Below, in pieces: positions 17,243 through 24,996 of a DNA stretch of 39,953 bases; position 1 is the first letter of the stretch; each line of letters opens with the position of its first letter. The DNA is from Thioalkalivibrio sp. (GTDB lineage: Bacteria; Pseudomonadota; Gammaproteobacteria; Ectothiorhodospirales; Ectothiorhodospiraceae). The notes below the pieces were generated by a model, which ran no database searches, had not been told where the DNA came from, and worked only from the letters and a program-made list of their open reading frames with translations. Where the stretch lies: contig JAABTX010000020.1 in assembly GCA_011389655.1 (NCBI GenBank), positions 1 through 39,953 on the forward strand, written 5' to 3'. Both the position numbers and the translations under genes were made by a program.

Positions 17243-19129
17243 GTGACTCTAACCCACACCACCCCCTCCACGCCCCGGGCCGCGACAGTGCGGATCCTTG
17301 TGGCCGGGTGCCTCGGCATCCTGCTGGCCGCATGTGCCGCACCCCGACCCGCCCCGCCACCCGCAGCGCCGGAGCCCGAGACGGTCGCGATGAGCCCCGT
17401 GGAACGGGCCGGGAACCTGCTGATCGAGGCCGAGTCCACCCCCGATCCGGGGCCCGCCCGGACCGCGATCGACGCGGTGCTGGTGCTGGACGAACCGAGC
17501 GGTGACCTGGTGCTGCGCGCGGACAGGCTCTGGACGCTGCTGCCCGAGGAAGGGCGCGGCACCCTCGCGGATCGTTACCGCGGGGCGCGTCTGGCGATGC
17601 TGCGCGGCGAATCCGGGCGCGCGTTCGAGCGCCTGCCGCCGGTGGACGAGTCGCCGGACACCCGGCTGTACAGGGACGCGCTGGCACTGCATGCGGAACT
17701 GCTGACGGCGCACGGACCGACGATGGATGCCCTGCTGGCACGGGTGGAACTGGACCCGTACCTGGTCGACCGGCCCGAGAGGCAGAACGCGAACCAGCAG
17801 GCGATCTGGCGGCTGCTTGCAGCGCTGGATCCGGCGGGGCACCGCAGGCTCGGCGCGCTGGAGGAACCGGCGCAGATCCACGGATGGACCGAGCTGTTCC
17901 ATGGGCTGCGCGAGGCCGGCACCGATCCTGACGCCTTCGCAGAGGCGGTCGCTGACTGGAACCGGGTGCATCCCCGCCACCCGGGTCAGCTCCTGCTGCC
18001 GGAACTGCGCGATGCCGCGCTGCGCCCGGTCGATCCACCGGGACGCGTTGCGGTACTGCTGCCACTGACGGGACCTCTCGCCGACCTGGGCAATGCGCTG
18101 CTCGAGGGCATCGCCGCGCAGTTCTACCAGGCCCACGGCACGGGCACCTCCCTGCTGATCCTGGATACCGCGGGTGAGGAGGGTCTCGCGGATGCGGCCT
18201 ACCGCAATGCCCTGCAGCAGGGCGCGGACCGCGTGATCGGCCCGCTGGTGCGCGAGGCGGTGGACCGGGTCGTGACGATCGACTCCAGCGTGCCCACGCT
18301 GCTGCTCAACCATCCGTCCCAATCTCTGCGGGCCCCCTTCTGGGTGCTGTCGCTGTCGCCCGAGGACGACGCCCGGGCCGTCGCGCATCGCGCGCACCGG
18401 CTGGGCCGCGAGAGGGCGCTGGTACTGGTGCCGGAGGGATCGTTCGGCGACCGCGTCGCCACCGCCTTCAGGGAGTCCTTCGAGCACCAGGACGGACGCG
18501 TAACGGCCGAACATCGCTTCGAGGCGCGGGCGCCGGACATCAATGCCCGGATCGGGACCGCGCTGGGCATCGACGCCAGTGAACAGCGCATCCAGCGGGT
18601 GCGGCGCGAGACGCAACTGGAACTGGAGGCGGACGCCCAGATCCGGAGCGACATCGACATGATCTTCGTCGCGGGATCGGCTGCGGACCTGCGGCTCGTG
18701 GTGCCGCACCTCCACTACCACCGGGCGGGACGGCTGCCGATGCTGGCAACGTCGCACGTTTACGAGGGCCGGCCACAGCCTGACCTCGACGTCGACCTGA
18801 GCGGAATCCGTTTCCCGGATGCGCCCTGGCTGCATCCCGACGTCAACCCGGAACCCGGGCTGCTCGCGGAACTGGCCTCCACGGAAGAGGTCGATACCGC
18901 GGCCTCGCGTCTGCCGCGGTTCGCCGCACTCGGGATCGACGCGATGGACGTCGCGGCAGAGCTCCCGCTCTACGGGCGCGCCCCGCATCTCGAGATAGGC
19001 GGGGTCGCCGGAACCTGGCAGCAGCACCCGCCGACGCGGAACTGGGTGCGGCAGCCGGCCTGGCTGGAATTCCATGCCGGACGCATCCGGCCGGCGTCGA
19101 TGCATGCCGCCGCGCCGCAGGAGGATTGA
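17243..19129 (+). CDS. lpoA: LpoA-like outer-membrane lipoprotein activator of PBP1A
   Basis: LpoA is an outer-membrane lipoprotein that reaches through the periplasm to activate the peptidoglycan synthase PBP1A. The 628-residue product has a lipoprotein signal peptide ending in LGILLAAC, so Cys31 would be lipidated. A helical repeat-like N-terminal half follows. The C-terminal half (about 265 onward) is a periplasmic-binding-protein-like domain opening with VAVLLPLTGPLADLGNALLEG. Length is close to E. coli LpoA (678) and Pseudomonas homologues (about 600). The start is a GTG at 17243; a second in-frame GTG at 17288 would leave a shorter signal peptide. The order rsmI, lpoA, yraN is widely conserved and supports the call. 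Confidence 0.88.
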   Translation: MTLTHTTPSTPRAATVRILVAGCLGILLAACAAPRPAPPPAAPEPETVAMSPVERAGNLLIEAESTPDPGPARTAIDAVLVLDEPSGDLVLRADRLWTLLPEEGRGTLADRYRGARLAMLRGESGRAFERLPPVDESPDTRLYRDALALHAELLTAHGPTMDALLARVELDPYLVDRPERQNANQQAIWRLLAALDPAGHRRLGALEEPAQIHGWTELFHGLREAGTDPDAFAEAVADWNRVHPRHPGQLLLPELRDAALRPVDPPGRVAVLLPLTGPLADLGNALLEGIAAQFYQAHGTGTSLLILDTAGEEGLADAAYRNALQQGADRVIGPLVREAVDRVVTIDSSVPTLLLNHPSQSLRAPFWVLSLSPEDDARAVAHRAHRLGRERALVLVPEGSFGDRVATAFRESFEHQDGRVTAEHRFEARAPDINARIGTALGIDASEQRIQRVRRETQLELEADAQIRSDIDMIFVAGSAADLRLVVPHLHYHRAGRLPMLATSHVYEGRPQPDLDVDLSGIRFPDAPWLHPDVNPEPGLLAELASTEEVDTAASRLPRFAALGIDAMDVAAELPLYGRAPHLEIGGVAGTWQQHPPTRNWVRQPAWLEFHAGRIRPASMHAAAPQED

Positions 19130-19132
19130 TTG

Positions 19133-19486
19133 ATGGCACTGCCCGTCGAGCAGGGTCGGGTAGCCGAGGACGGCGCCGAGCGCTTTCTGGTGGATCAGGG
19201 CCTGCGCGTGATCGAGCGCAACTTCCGGCGGCGCTTCGGCGAGATCGACCTGATCGCGATGGAGGACGACGTTCTTGTCTTCGTCGAGGTGCGCAAGCGC
19301 AGTCACCAGGCCTTCGCCGACGGCGCGGAGAGCATCACCCGGCGCAAGCGGCAGCGCCTCCTGCGCACCGCCGAGGCCTACCTGCAGCAGCGGCGCTGGC
19401 GCGGTCCGGTGCGTTTCGACGTGATCGTGATGGATGCCCGCGACCGCATCGAATGGCTGCAGGACGCGATCCAGGCCGACTGGTGA
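19133..19486 (+). CDS. yraN: YraN, UPF0102 endonuclease-fold protein
   Basis: This is a 117-residue member of the UPF0102 family, whose biochemical role is not settled; the fold is related to Holliday-junction resolvase-type nucleases. Seen: GAERFLVDQGLRVIERNFRRRFGEIDLIA near the N-terminus and VFVEVRKRSH. Together these hold the Asp, Glu and Lys positions of the nuclease-like core (GEIDL...FVEVRKR). The ATG at 19133 follows AGGAGG by 8 bases; an in-frame TTG just before it was not used. It begins 3 bases after the lpoA stop, and its stop overlaps the next gene (TGATG), so the three genes are probably co-transcribed. Confidence 0.93.
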   Translation: MALPVEQGRVAEDGAERFLVDQGLRVIERNFRRRFGEIDLIAMEDDVLVFVEVRKRSHQAFADGAESITRRKRQRLLRTAEAYLQQRRWRGPVRFDVIVMDARDRIEWLQDAIQADW

Positions 19487-20871
19487 TGACGCCGCTGCAG
19501 CGCGAACTGGAGCGGCTGCTCCCCGAGCGGGACCGCCTGCTCGATCCGGCGGACTGCTGGGCCTACGGCGCCGACAACTCCCGCCTGCACGCGCCCCCCG
19601 AGGCAGTGGCCTTCGTCACCGACGAGCAGATGGCGGTGGAACTGGTCCGGCTCTGCCGGCGGCTGCGCAGCCCCCTGGTGGTGCGCGGCCGCGGCACGGG
19701 CACCACCGGCGCGGTGGTCCCCGTGGCGGGCGGCCTGGTGATCTCGATGGAACGCATGAACCGCATCGTGGAGATCGACCCGGACAACCGCTGGCTGGTC
19801 GCGCAGCCGGGCGTTACCAACGCCGAGGTGCAGGAGGCTGCGGGCCGGCACGGATTCTTCTGGCCCCCCGACCCGACCAGCAGCGCCTATTGCACCATCG
19901 GGGGCAACCTGGCCTGCAATGCAGCCGGTCCACGGGCGGTAAAATATGGCACGCCACGGGACAACACCCTGGGCCTGGCCGCGGTCGCCGGAACCGGAGA
20001 CGCGTTGCGCACCGGCGTGTACACGACCAAGGGAGTGGTCGGCTACGACCTGACGCGCCTCCTGATCGGTTCGGAGGGCACCCTGGCGCTGCTCACCGAG
20101 GCGACCCTGCGGCTTACGCCGGTACCCGAGGCACGACAGCTGCTGCAGGCCGTCTACACCGACATGGCGGCGGCGGCCGCCGCCGTCGCGAGGATCATGG
20201 CGCAGCCGGCCACTCCCTGCGCACTGGAGTTCATGGACGCCGGGGCGATCGGGATGATCCGGGGATATGCCGACACCGACCTGCCCGAGCACGCAGGTGC
20301 GCTGCTGATGATCGAGGTCGACGGCTCGCAGGCGCAGATCGGCCTGGCCGCGGACGCGGTCCGCGCCGCCGCCGGCGGCCACGGTTGCCTCGGAATCGAG
20401 GTCGCGGCCACCGCCGGGGATGCCGAACGCCTGTGGCGGACCCGCAAGGCCCTGTCACCGGCGCTGCGCAATGTCGCGCCAAAGAAGATCAACGAGGACG
20501 TCGTCGTCCCGGTGACGAGGATCCCGGCACTGATCGACGGCCTGCAGGCACTGAGCCGCCGGCACGGGATCACGATCGTGAACTTCGGGCATGCGGGCAA
20601 CGGCAACATCCACGTGAACCTGCTGGTCGACCCGGACGACCCGGCGCAAATGCGCTCGGCGGAGGCCTGCCTCGACGGCGTCTTTGCGCTGGTGCTGGAG
20701 CTGCGGGGCACGCTCTCGGGCGAACACGGAATCGGGCTGGTAAAGAAGGAGTTCGTGCGCCGCGAGCTGGATCCGGTGGCGCTGGGACTGATGCGCGGAC
20801 TGCAGCGGGTCTTCGATCCCGACGGGATCATGAATCCTGGCAAGAGCCTGCCCGACGCCGCCGCTACTTGA
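19486..20871 (+). CDS. FAD-linked oxidase of the GlcD / D-lactate dehydrogenase family
   Basis: This is a 461-residue flavoprotein of the VAO/PCMH superfamily that probably oxidises a 2-hydroxy acid such as glycolate or D-lactate. Seen: an N-terminal FAD-binding domain with VVRGRGTGTTGAVVPVAGG (about 62-80), CTIGGNLACNAAGP, and GVVGYDLTRLLIGSEGTLAL. A C-terminal FAD-oxidase domain carries NFGHAGNGNIHVN (metal-binding histidines), SGEHGIGLVKKEF and the terminal FDPDGIMNPGK. The substrate cannot be assigned: no glcE or glcF subunit genes are next to it. It starts at an ATG overlapping the yraN stop by one base, so translation is coupled. It lies convergent with sspB, with an 8-base overlap of coding ends. 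Confidence 0.88.
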   Translation: MTPLQRELERLLPERDRLLDPADCWAYGADNSRLHAPPEAVAFVTDEQMAVELVRLCRRLRSPLVVRGRGTGTTGAVVPVAGGLVISMERMNRIVEIDPDNRWLVAQPGVTNAEVQEAAGRHGFFWPPDPTSSAYCTIGGNLACNAAGPRAVKYGTPRDNTLGLAAVAGTGDALRTGVYTTKGVVGYDLTRLLIGSEGTLALLTEATLRLTPVPEARQLLQAVYTDMAAAAAAVARIMAQPATPCALEFMDAGAIGMIRGYADTDLPEHAGALLMIEVDGSQAQIGLAADAVRAAAGGHGCLGIEVAATAGDAERLWRTRKALSPALRNVAPKKINEDVVVPVTRIPALIDGLQALSRRHGITIVNFGHAGNGNIHVNLLVDPDDPAQMRSAEACLDGVFALVLELRGTLSGEHGIGLVKKEFVRRELDPVALGLMRGLQRVFDPDGIMNPGKSLPDAAAT

Positions 20872-21289
20872 CGACCTTGAGACTCGGACCCTTGCGTCCG
20901 CCGGGCTTCTTGCCCGCATCGGCCGCTTCGCCTTCCCCGGCGCCCTGCCCCTGACCGGTATCCGCGTCACCCCCCGGCTCGCTGCCGAACATCATGCCCT
21001 GCCCGTTCTCCCTGGCGTAGATTGCCAGCACCGCCCCGACCGGCACGCTGACCTGCATCGGCTGCCCGGCGAAGCGCGCGGAAAAGGAGATCCAGTCGTT
21101 GCCCATATCGAGCCCCTGCACCGCGGCAGGACCGATGTTCAGCGTGATCCTGCCGTCCTGAACGAACTGGGTCGGGACGACCACTCCGGGGCGGGTGGCA
21201 TCGACCAGCAGGTGCGCGGTCTGCCCGTTGTCGCTGATCCAGTCCAGCAGCGCGCGCAACAGGTACGGGCGTGAGGAGGTCATGGTCAT
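20864..21289 (-). CDS. sspB: SspB, ClpXP specificity adaptor
   Basis: SspB delivers ssrA-tagged peptides from stalled ribosomes to the ClpXP protease. The 141-residue product has the N-terminal substrate-binding domain beginning RPYLLRALLDWISDNGQTAHLLVDA, a flexible Gly/Glu/Asp-rich linker (about 103-132), and the C-terminal ending GPSLKVVK. That ending matches the short ClpX-binding tail of SspB (E. coli ends in LRVVK). Two ATG codons (21289 and 21283) precede the domain; I chose the first, which overlaps the sspA stop (ATGA). The sspA-sspB pairing is typical. Confidence 0.95.
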   Translation of the reverse strand: MTMTSSRPYLLRALLDWISDNGQTAHLLVDATRPGVVVPTQFVQDGRITLNIGPAAVQGLDMGNDWISFSARFAGQPMQVSVPVGAVLAIYARENGQGMMFGSEPGGDADTGQGQGAGEGEAADAGKKPGGRKGPSLKVVK

Positions 21290-21912
21290 TCCCGCAGTTC
21301 CCGCTCGGTGTCGGTCAGGCTGATCTGGAAGGACTCCCGCCCGCAGACGCGGTCGGCGTAGAGCTGGATCGACCTCGGCAGACTGTCGAGCGCGATCCCC
21401 GCCGAGGGCAGGCGCCACATCACCGGGGCGATGGCGCTGTCAACGATGCTGAACTCGTCGCTCAGGAAGAAGGGCTTCAGGTCGAAGATCTCGGTGGCGT
21501 TCAGCAGGCTCTCGCGCAGCATCTTCCGGGCCCGGGTCAGCGCCGCGCCACTGGACTGGGCGATCAGGTCCATGCCGGCATACCAGTCCCGCTCCACCCG
21601 GTACAGCGCAAGGCGGGCCGCCGCCCGGGACACGGGATCGACCGGCATCAGCGGCGGGTGCGGAAAACGCTCGTCCAGATACTCCGTGATCACGTGCGTG
21701 CCGTACAGCGCGAGATCACGGTCGACCAGGGTCGGGACCTCGTTGTAGGGGTTCAGGTCGGAGAGGTCCTCCGGCAGCTCATCCGGCGCCAGGCTGACCA
21801 CGTCGATGGCGATGTCCTTCTCCGCCAGGATGATGCGTATGCGGTGGCAGCGCACGCAGTCATGCGCGGAAAAGAGGGTCATCACTGAACGGCGGTTGGC
21901 GACCAGCGCCAT
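21286..21912 (-). CDS. sspA: SspA, stringent starvation protein A (GST-fold)
   Basis: SspA binds RNA polymerase and helps cells in stationary phase and under acid stress. It has a glutathione S-transferase fold but no known GST activity. The 208-residue product shows an N-terminal thioredoxin-like part (MTLFSAHDCVRCHRIRIILAEK, NPYNEVPTLVDRDLALYGTHVITEYLDERFPHPPL) and a helical C-terminal half. The ATG at 21910-21912 is used; MTLFSA, ten codons in, would be an alternative. It is preceded by a 91-base gap after the cytochrome bc1 genes and is translationally coupled to sspB, the same order as in Pseudomonas. Confidence 0.95.
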   Translation of the reverse strand: MALVANRRSVMTLFSAHDCVRCHRIRIILAEKDIAIDVVSLAPDELPEDLSDLNPYNEVPTLVDRDLALYGTHVITEYLDERFPHPPLMPVDPVSRAAARLALYRVERDWYAGMDLIAQSSGAALTRARKMLRESLLNATEIFDLKPFFLSDEFSIVDSAIAPVMWRLPSAGIALDSLPRSIQLYADRVCGRESFQISLTDTERELRE

Positions 21913-22003
21913 GGCTTTCTCCCGATGCCGCGGGACACGCGGAGTGGTGCGGAAACTGGGGACCGGGCGGATCCAGACTGCGAATCGACACCCGATCCGG
22001 GCC

Positions 22004-22744
22004 TTAGTGTACGTCTTTCCAGTATTCCTTTTTCAACAGGTAGGCCAGCACCAGGAACACGAGCAGGAAGCCCAGCACGTACATTCCGAGCCGCTGACGC
22101 TCGATCTGCATGGGTTCCCCGAGGTAGACAAGGAAGGTCACGAGGTCGCGGATCGCGCGGTCGTACTCGGGCCCGCTCATGCTGCCGGCCTCGATTACCT
22201 GCAGGCGCGTCTCCCCGTCCGCATCGACCTGCTTCTCCTGCCAGCCCTGCAGTTCCCACAACGGATTCGGCATTCCGACATTCTCGTACACCGCATTGTT
22301 CACCCCCAGCGGCCGGGAGTCGTCGAGGTAGAAACTGCGCAGAAAGGTGTACAGCCAGTCCTTGCCCCGCACCCGCGACACCAGCGTCAGATCGGGAGGC
22401 GCCACACCGAAGGCCTCCTCGGCGTAGACCGGGGTCATCGCGTTGGTGATCAGGGAGCCGACACCGACGGGTTCGCCCTGCTCGTCGGTGGTAAAGATCA
22501 GGGATTGGGCGACCTGGTTCTCGGTGAGTCCGAGGTCACGACCCAGCCGGTTGTAGCGCATGTATTCCGCGGAATGGCAGCCCACGCAGTAGTTGAAAAA
22601 CAGCTGCGCGCCGCGTTGCAGCGAGGCCTGGTCGGTGACGTCCACCGGGGCCCGGTCCAACGACACGGAAGGGTCGGCGGCCTGCAGCGACACGGGCATC
22701 AGGGCCACGAAGACCATGGCGATCAGAGCGATTGACGGTTTCAT
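22004..22744 (-). CDS. petC: Cytochrome c1 subunit of the bc1 complex
   Basis: This is the membrane-anchored c-type haem subunit of ubiquinol-cytochrome c reductase. It receives electrons from the Rieske protein and passes them to soluble cytochrome c in the periplasm. The 246-residue product has a signal peptide ending near LQA-AD, a single haem attachment motif CVGCH (53-57), the probable haem-ligand methionine in NVGMPNPLW, and a C-terminal membrane anchor (LGMYVLGFLLVFLVLAYLL) followed by a short basic tail. The ATG overlaps the cytochrome b stop by one base (TGATG). Confidence 0.96.
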   Translation of the reverse strand: MKPSIALIAMVFVALMPVSLQAADPSVSLDRAPVDVTDQASLQRGAQLFFNYCVGCHSAEYMRYNRLGRDLGLTENQVAQSLIFTTDEQGEPVGVGSLITNAMTPVYAEEAFGVAPPDLTLVSRVRGKDWLYTFLRSFYLDDSRPLGVNNAVYENVGMPNPLWELQGWQEKQVDADGETRLQVIEAGSMSGPEYDRAIRDLVTFLVYLGEPMQIERQRLGMYVLGFLLVFLVLAYLLKKEYWKDVH

Positions 22745-24153
22745 CAGGCGGTCACCCTTTCCGGAACGGCACGGTCTCGGCCAAGGCCGCGTGCCAGCAC
22801 GGGCACGAGCATCGTCACGAACAGATAGGCGGTCGGCAGCAGCCACATGGTCATCACCAGCGCCCCGTCGGTGCTGCCGATGCGGAGGGAATCGTAGTAG
22901 GTATAGATCCCGACGATGACTGCGAAGGCGATCGCGCTGAAGGCCGCCGAGCGTTCCCGGCTGTGGAACCAGAGCAGCCAGAAGAACAGGAAGTACATCG
23001 TGCTCAGCCGCAGACCCAGTTCTCCGTACAGGGCGCTGACCGGCTGTGCCCCCAGGTAACCCAGCACGATGAAGGTCACCGCGAACACGCCGAGGTTGAT
23101 GCGATGGACGGGAGCGCGGTACCGGATCGACTTCACCGGGTTGCGGTCCAGCCAGGGCACGAAGAACAGGATGACGACCGCAGCCCCCATCGCCACCACG
23201 CCGAGGAACGGGTCGGGCACGGCCCGGAGCACGGTGTAGAAGGAGGTGAAATACCAGACCGGCGCGATGTGCTCGGGCGTTGCGAGCGGATCGGCCGGCT
23301 CGAAGTTCGCGTGCTCCAGGAAATAGCCGCCCATCTCCGGCGCGAAGAACACCACGGCGAAGAACGCGATGAAGAACACGCCGACACCGACCAGGTCCTT
23401 CACGGTGTAGTAGGGATGGAACCGGATGCCGTCGCGCGGCACACCGTTTTCATCCTTGTCCTTCTTGATCTCCACACCGTCGGGGTTGTTGGACCCGACC
23501 TCGTGCAGGGCAATGATGTGCGCGACCACCAGCAGCAGCAGCACCAGAGGCAGCGCGATCACATGCAGCGCGAAGAAGCGGTTCAGCGTCGCGTCCGAGA
23601 TCAGGAAGTCCCCGCGAATCCACGTCACCAGATCGGGGCCGATATAGGGAATGGTCGCGAAGAGATTCACGATCACCTGCGCCCCCCAGTAGGACATCTG
23701 GCCCCAGGGCAGCAGATAGCCCATGAAGGCCTCGGCCATCAGCACCACGTAGATCAGTACACCGAAGACCCAGATCAGCTCCCGGGGCTTCTTGTAGGAG
23801 CCGTACAGCAGCGCCCGGAACATGTGCAGATAGACGACGATGAAGAAGAATGAGGCACCGGTGGAGTGCATGTAGCGGATCAGCCAGCCCCACTCGACGT
23901 CCCGCATGATGTACTCGACGGAGGCAAAGGCAAGCGCCGCATCCGGCTTGTAGAACATGGTCAGGAAGATGCCGGTAACGATCTGGATCACGAGAACCAG
24001 CAGCGCGAGCGACCCGAAGTAGTACCAGAAATTGAAGTTCTTCGGCGCGTAGTACCGCGCGAGGTGTTCGTTCCAGAGCTGTGACAACGGAAAGCGGGCA
24101 TCCACCCAGCCCAGCAGCCCACCCTGGATCTTGTCAGCGGAATTGCCTGCCAT
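22744..24153 (-). CDS. petB: Cytochrome b subunit of the bc1 complex, C-terminally extended
   Basis: This is the core membrane subunit of ubiquinol-cytochrome c reductase, carrying hemes bL and bH and the Qo and Qi sites. Seen: the haem-ligand histidine regions RYMHSTGASFFFIVVYLHMFR and ALHVIALPLVLLLLVVAHI, GYLLPWGQMSYWGA, and the Qo-site region with the EW-type motif replaced by TPEHIAPVWYF. At 469 residues it is longer than most bacterial cytochrome b proteins (about 400-430). After the usual last helix it adds two hydrophobic segments, near AIAFAVIVGIYTYY and ALVMTMWLLPTAYLFVTMLV. It overlaps petA and petC by one base each. Confidence 0.96.
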   Translation of the reverse strand: MAGNSADKIQGGLLGWVDARFPLSQLWNEHLARYYAPKNFNFWYYFGSLALLVLVIQIVTGIFLTMFYKPDAALAFASVEYIMRDVEWGWLIRYMHSTGASFFFIVVYLHMFRALLYGSYKKPRELIWVFGVLIYVVLMAEAFMGYLLPWGQMSYWGAQVIVNLFATIPYIGPDLVTWIRGDFLISDATLNRFFALHVIALPLVLLLLVVAHIIALHEVGSNNPDGVEIKKDKDENGVPRDGIRFHPYYTVKDLVGVGVFFIAFFAVVFFAPEMGGYFLEHANFEPADPLATPEHIAPVWYFTSFYTVLRAVPDPFLGVVAMGAAVVILFFVPWLDRNPVKSIRYRAPVHRINLGVFAVTFIVLGYLGAQPVSALYGELGLRLSTMYFLFFWLLWFHSRERSAAFSAIAFAVIVGIYTYYDSLRIGSTDGALVMTMWLLPTAYLFVTMLVPVLARGLGRDRAVPERVTA

Positions 24154-24755
24154 TATGCGGTGCCTCCATCGGCGTGTTCACCCACGATGATCAGGTCATC
24201 ATTCACGAAGCGGTACGGGGGTACCTCGAGGTTCAGCGCCGCAGGCACGTTCCGGTAGACCCGTCCCGCCATGTCGAACCGCGACCCGTGGCAAGCGCAG
24301 AGCCAGCCACCCGGCCAGTCCTCACCGATGTCCGCCACCCCGATCTCGGGGCGGAAGGCGGGCGAGCAGCCAAGGTGCGTGCAGATGCCGATCAGTACCA
24401 GGATCTCGGGCTGGATCGAGCGGTGCGGGTTGCGGGCGTAGTCGGGCTGCTGGGTGACCACCTCGGAGTCCGGATCGCGCAGCCGGTCGCGGATCTCGGG
24501 GAGCAGCTCCAGCATCTCCGGCGTGCGTCGGACCACCCAGATCGGGCGGCCGCGCCAGGCCACGCTGATGCGCTGCCCCGGCTCGATCTCGGCGACATTG
24601 ACTTCGACAGGAGCACCGGCCGCCTGCGCACGGGCGCTGGGTTTCCACGACACCAGGAGGGGTGTCGCCAGGGCCACGACGCCCGCACCACCCACCACCG
24701 AGGTCGCTGCCACAAGGAACCTGCGGCGACCTCGATTCACGCCTTGGTTTGCCAT
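24153..24755 (-). CDS. petA: Rieske iron-sulfur subunit of the bc1 complex
   Basis: This is the Rieske [2Fe-2S] subunit, which takes the first electron from ubiquinol in the bc1 complex. The 200-residue product has a twin-arginine signal anchor (GRRRFLVAATS near residue 9, then a hydrophobic helix), so it is probably exported folded by Tat and stays anchored. The cluster is bound by CTHLGC (125-130) and CACHGSRF (153-160), with the two box cysteines that form the stabilising disulfide. GGAGAG lies 7 bases before the ATG at 24755. It is the first gene of petABC. Confidence 0.97.
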   Translation of the reverse strand: MANQGVNRGRRRFLVAATSVVGGAGVVALATPLLVSWKPSARAQAAGAPVEVNVAEIEPGQRISVAWRGRPIWVVRRTPEMLELLPEIRDRLRDPDSEVVTQQPDYARNPHRSIQPEILVLIGICTHLGCSPAFRPEIGVADIGEDWPGGWLCACHGSRFDMAGRVYRNVPAALNLEVPPYRFVNDDLIIVGEHADGGTA

Positions 24756-24996
24756 CTTCGCTCTCTCCAGCTGCTGTTTCCGGTGCGTTCACGCTGGCGG
24801 TGGCTCGGCGGCGTCCGGCAAAGCCGGCGATCAGGCCTGCGCGCCATCGTGGCGCCCTCTTCGGGGCCGATGTAATCAAATAGAATTCCCTAAAACGCTA
24901 ATGGGGTCAACCCGCGTGCCGGTGGGGACAAGCCCGTGGCGCCAGGGAACGGCCACAGGGACTGTGACCCGGTCGCTGAATGCCGGTTCGGATGGC
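24756..24996 (-). promoter_or_regulatory. Intergenic region holding the petABC leader and probable promoter
   Basis: This 241-base gap separates the NIF3-family gene from petA; both read on the minus strand. The AT-rich part around 24870-24900 contrasts with its surroundings. A possible promoter on the minus strand is -35 TTGACC (24910-24905), 17 bases, then AATTCT (24887-24882), a weak -10. Downstream, the leader contains short hairpins: GCGCCA/TGGCGC at 24841-24855 and CCGGC/GCCGG at 24815-24827. A further dyad at 24951-24969 (8-base arms, one mismatch) follows the NIF3-family gene but lacks a U tract, so it is not called a terminator. Confidence 0.35.

Noticed and set aside
17249-19306. 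A 685-residue frame antisense to lpoA
   Set aside because: The lpoA strand has a lipobox, promoter and conserved neighbours; the antisense product is compositionally biased shadow sequence.
24866-24880. FNR/ANR-type site (TTGAT half-site) in the petA leader
   Set aside because: Only one half of the expected palindrome is present; the other half and spacing do not fit.
24951-24969. Dyad after the NIF3-family gene as a terminator
   Set aside because: Arms are 8 bases with a mismatch and no U tract follows on the minus strand.
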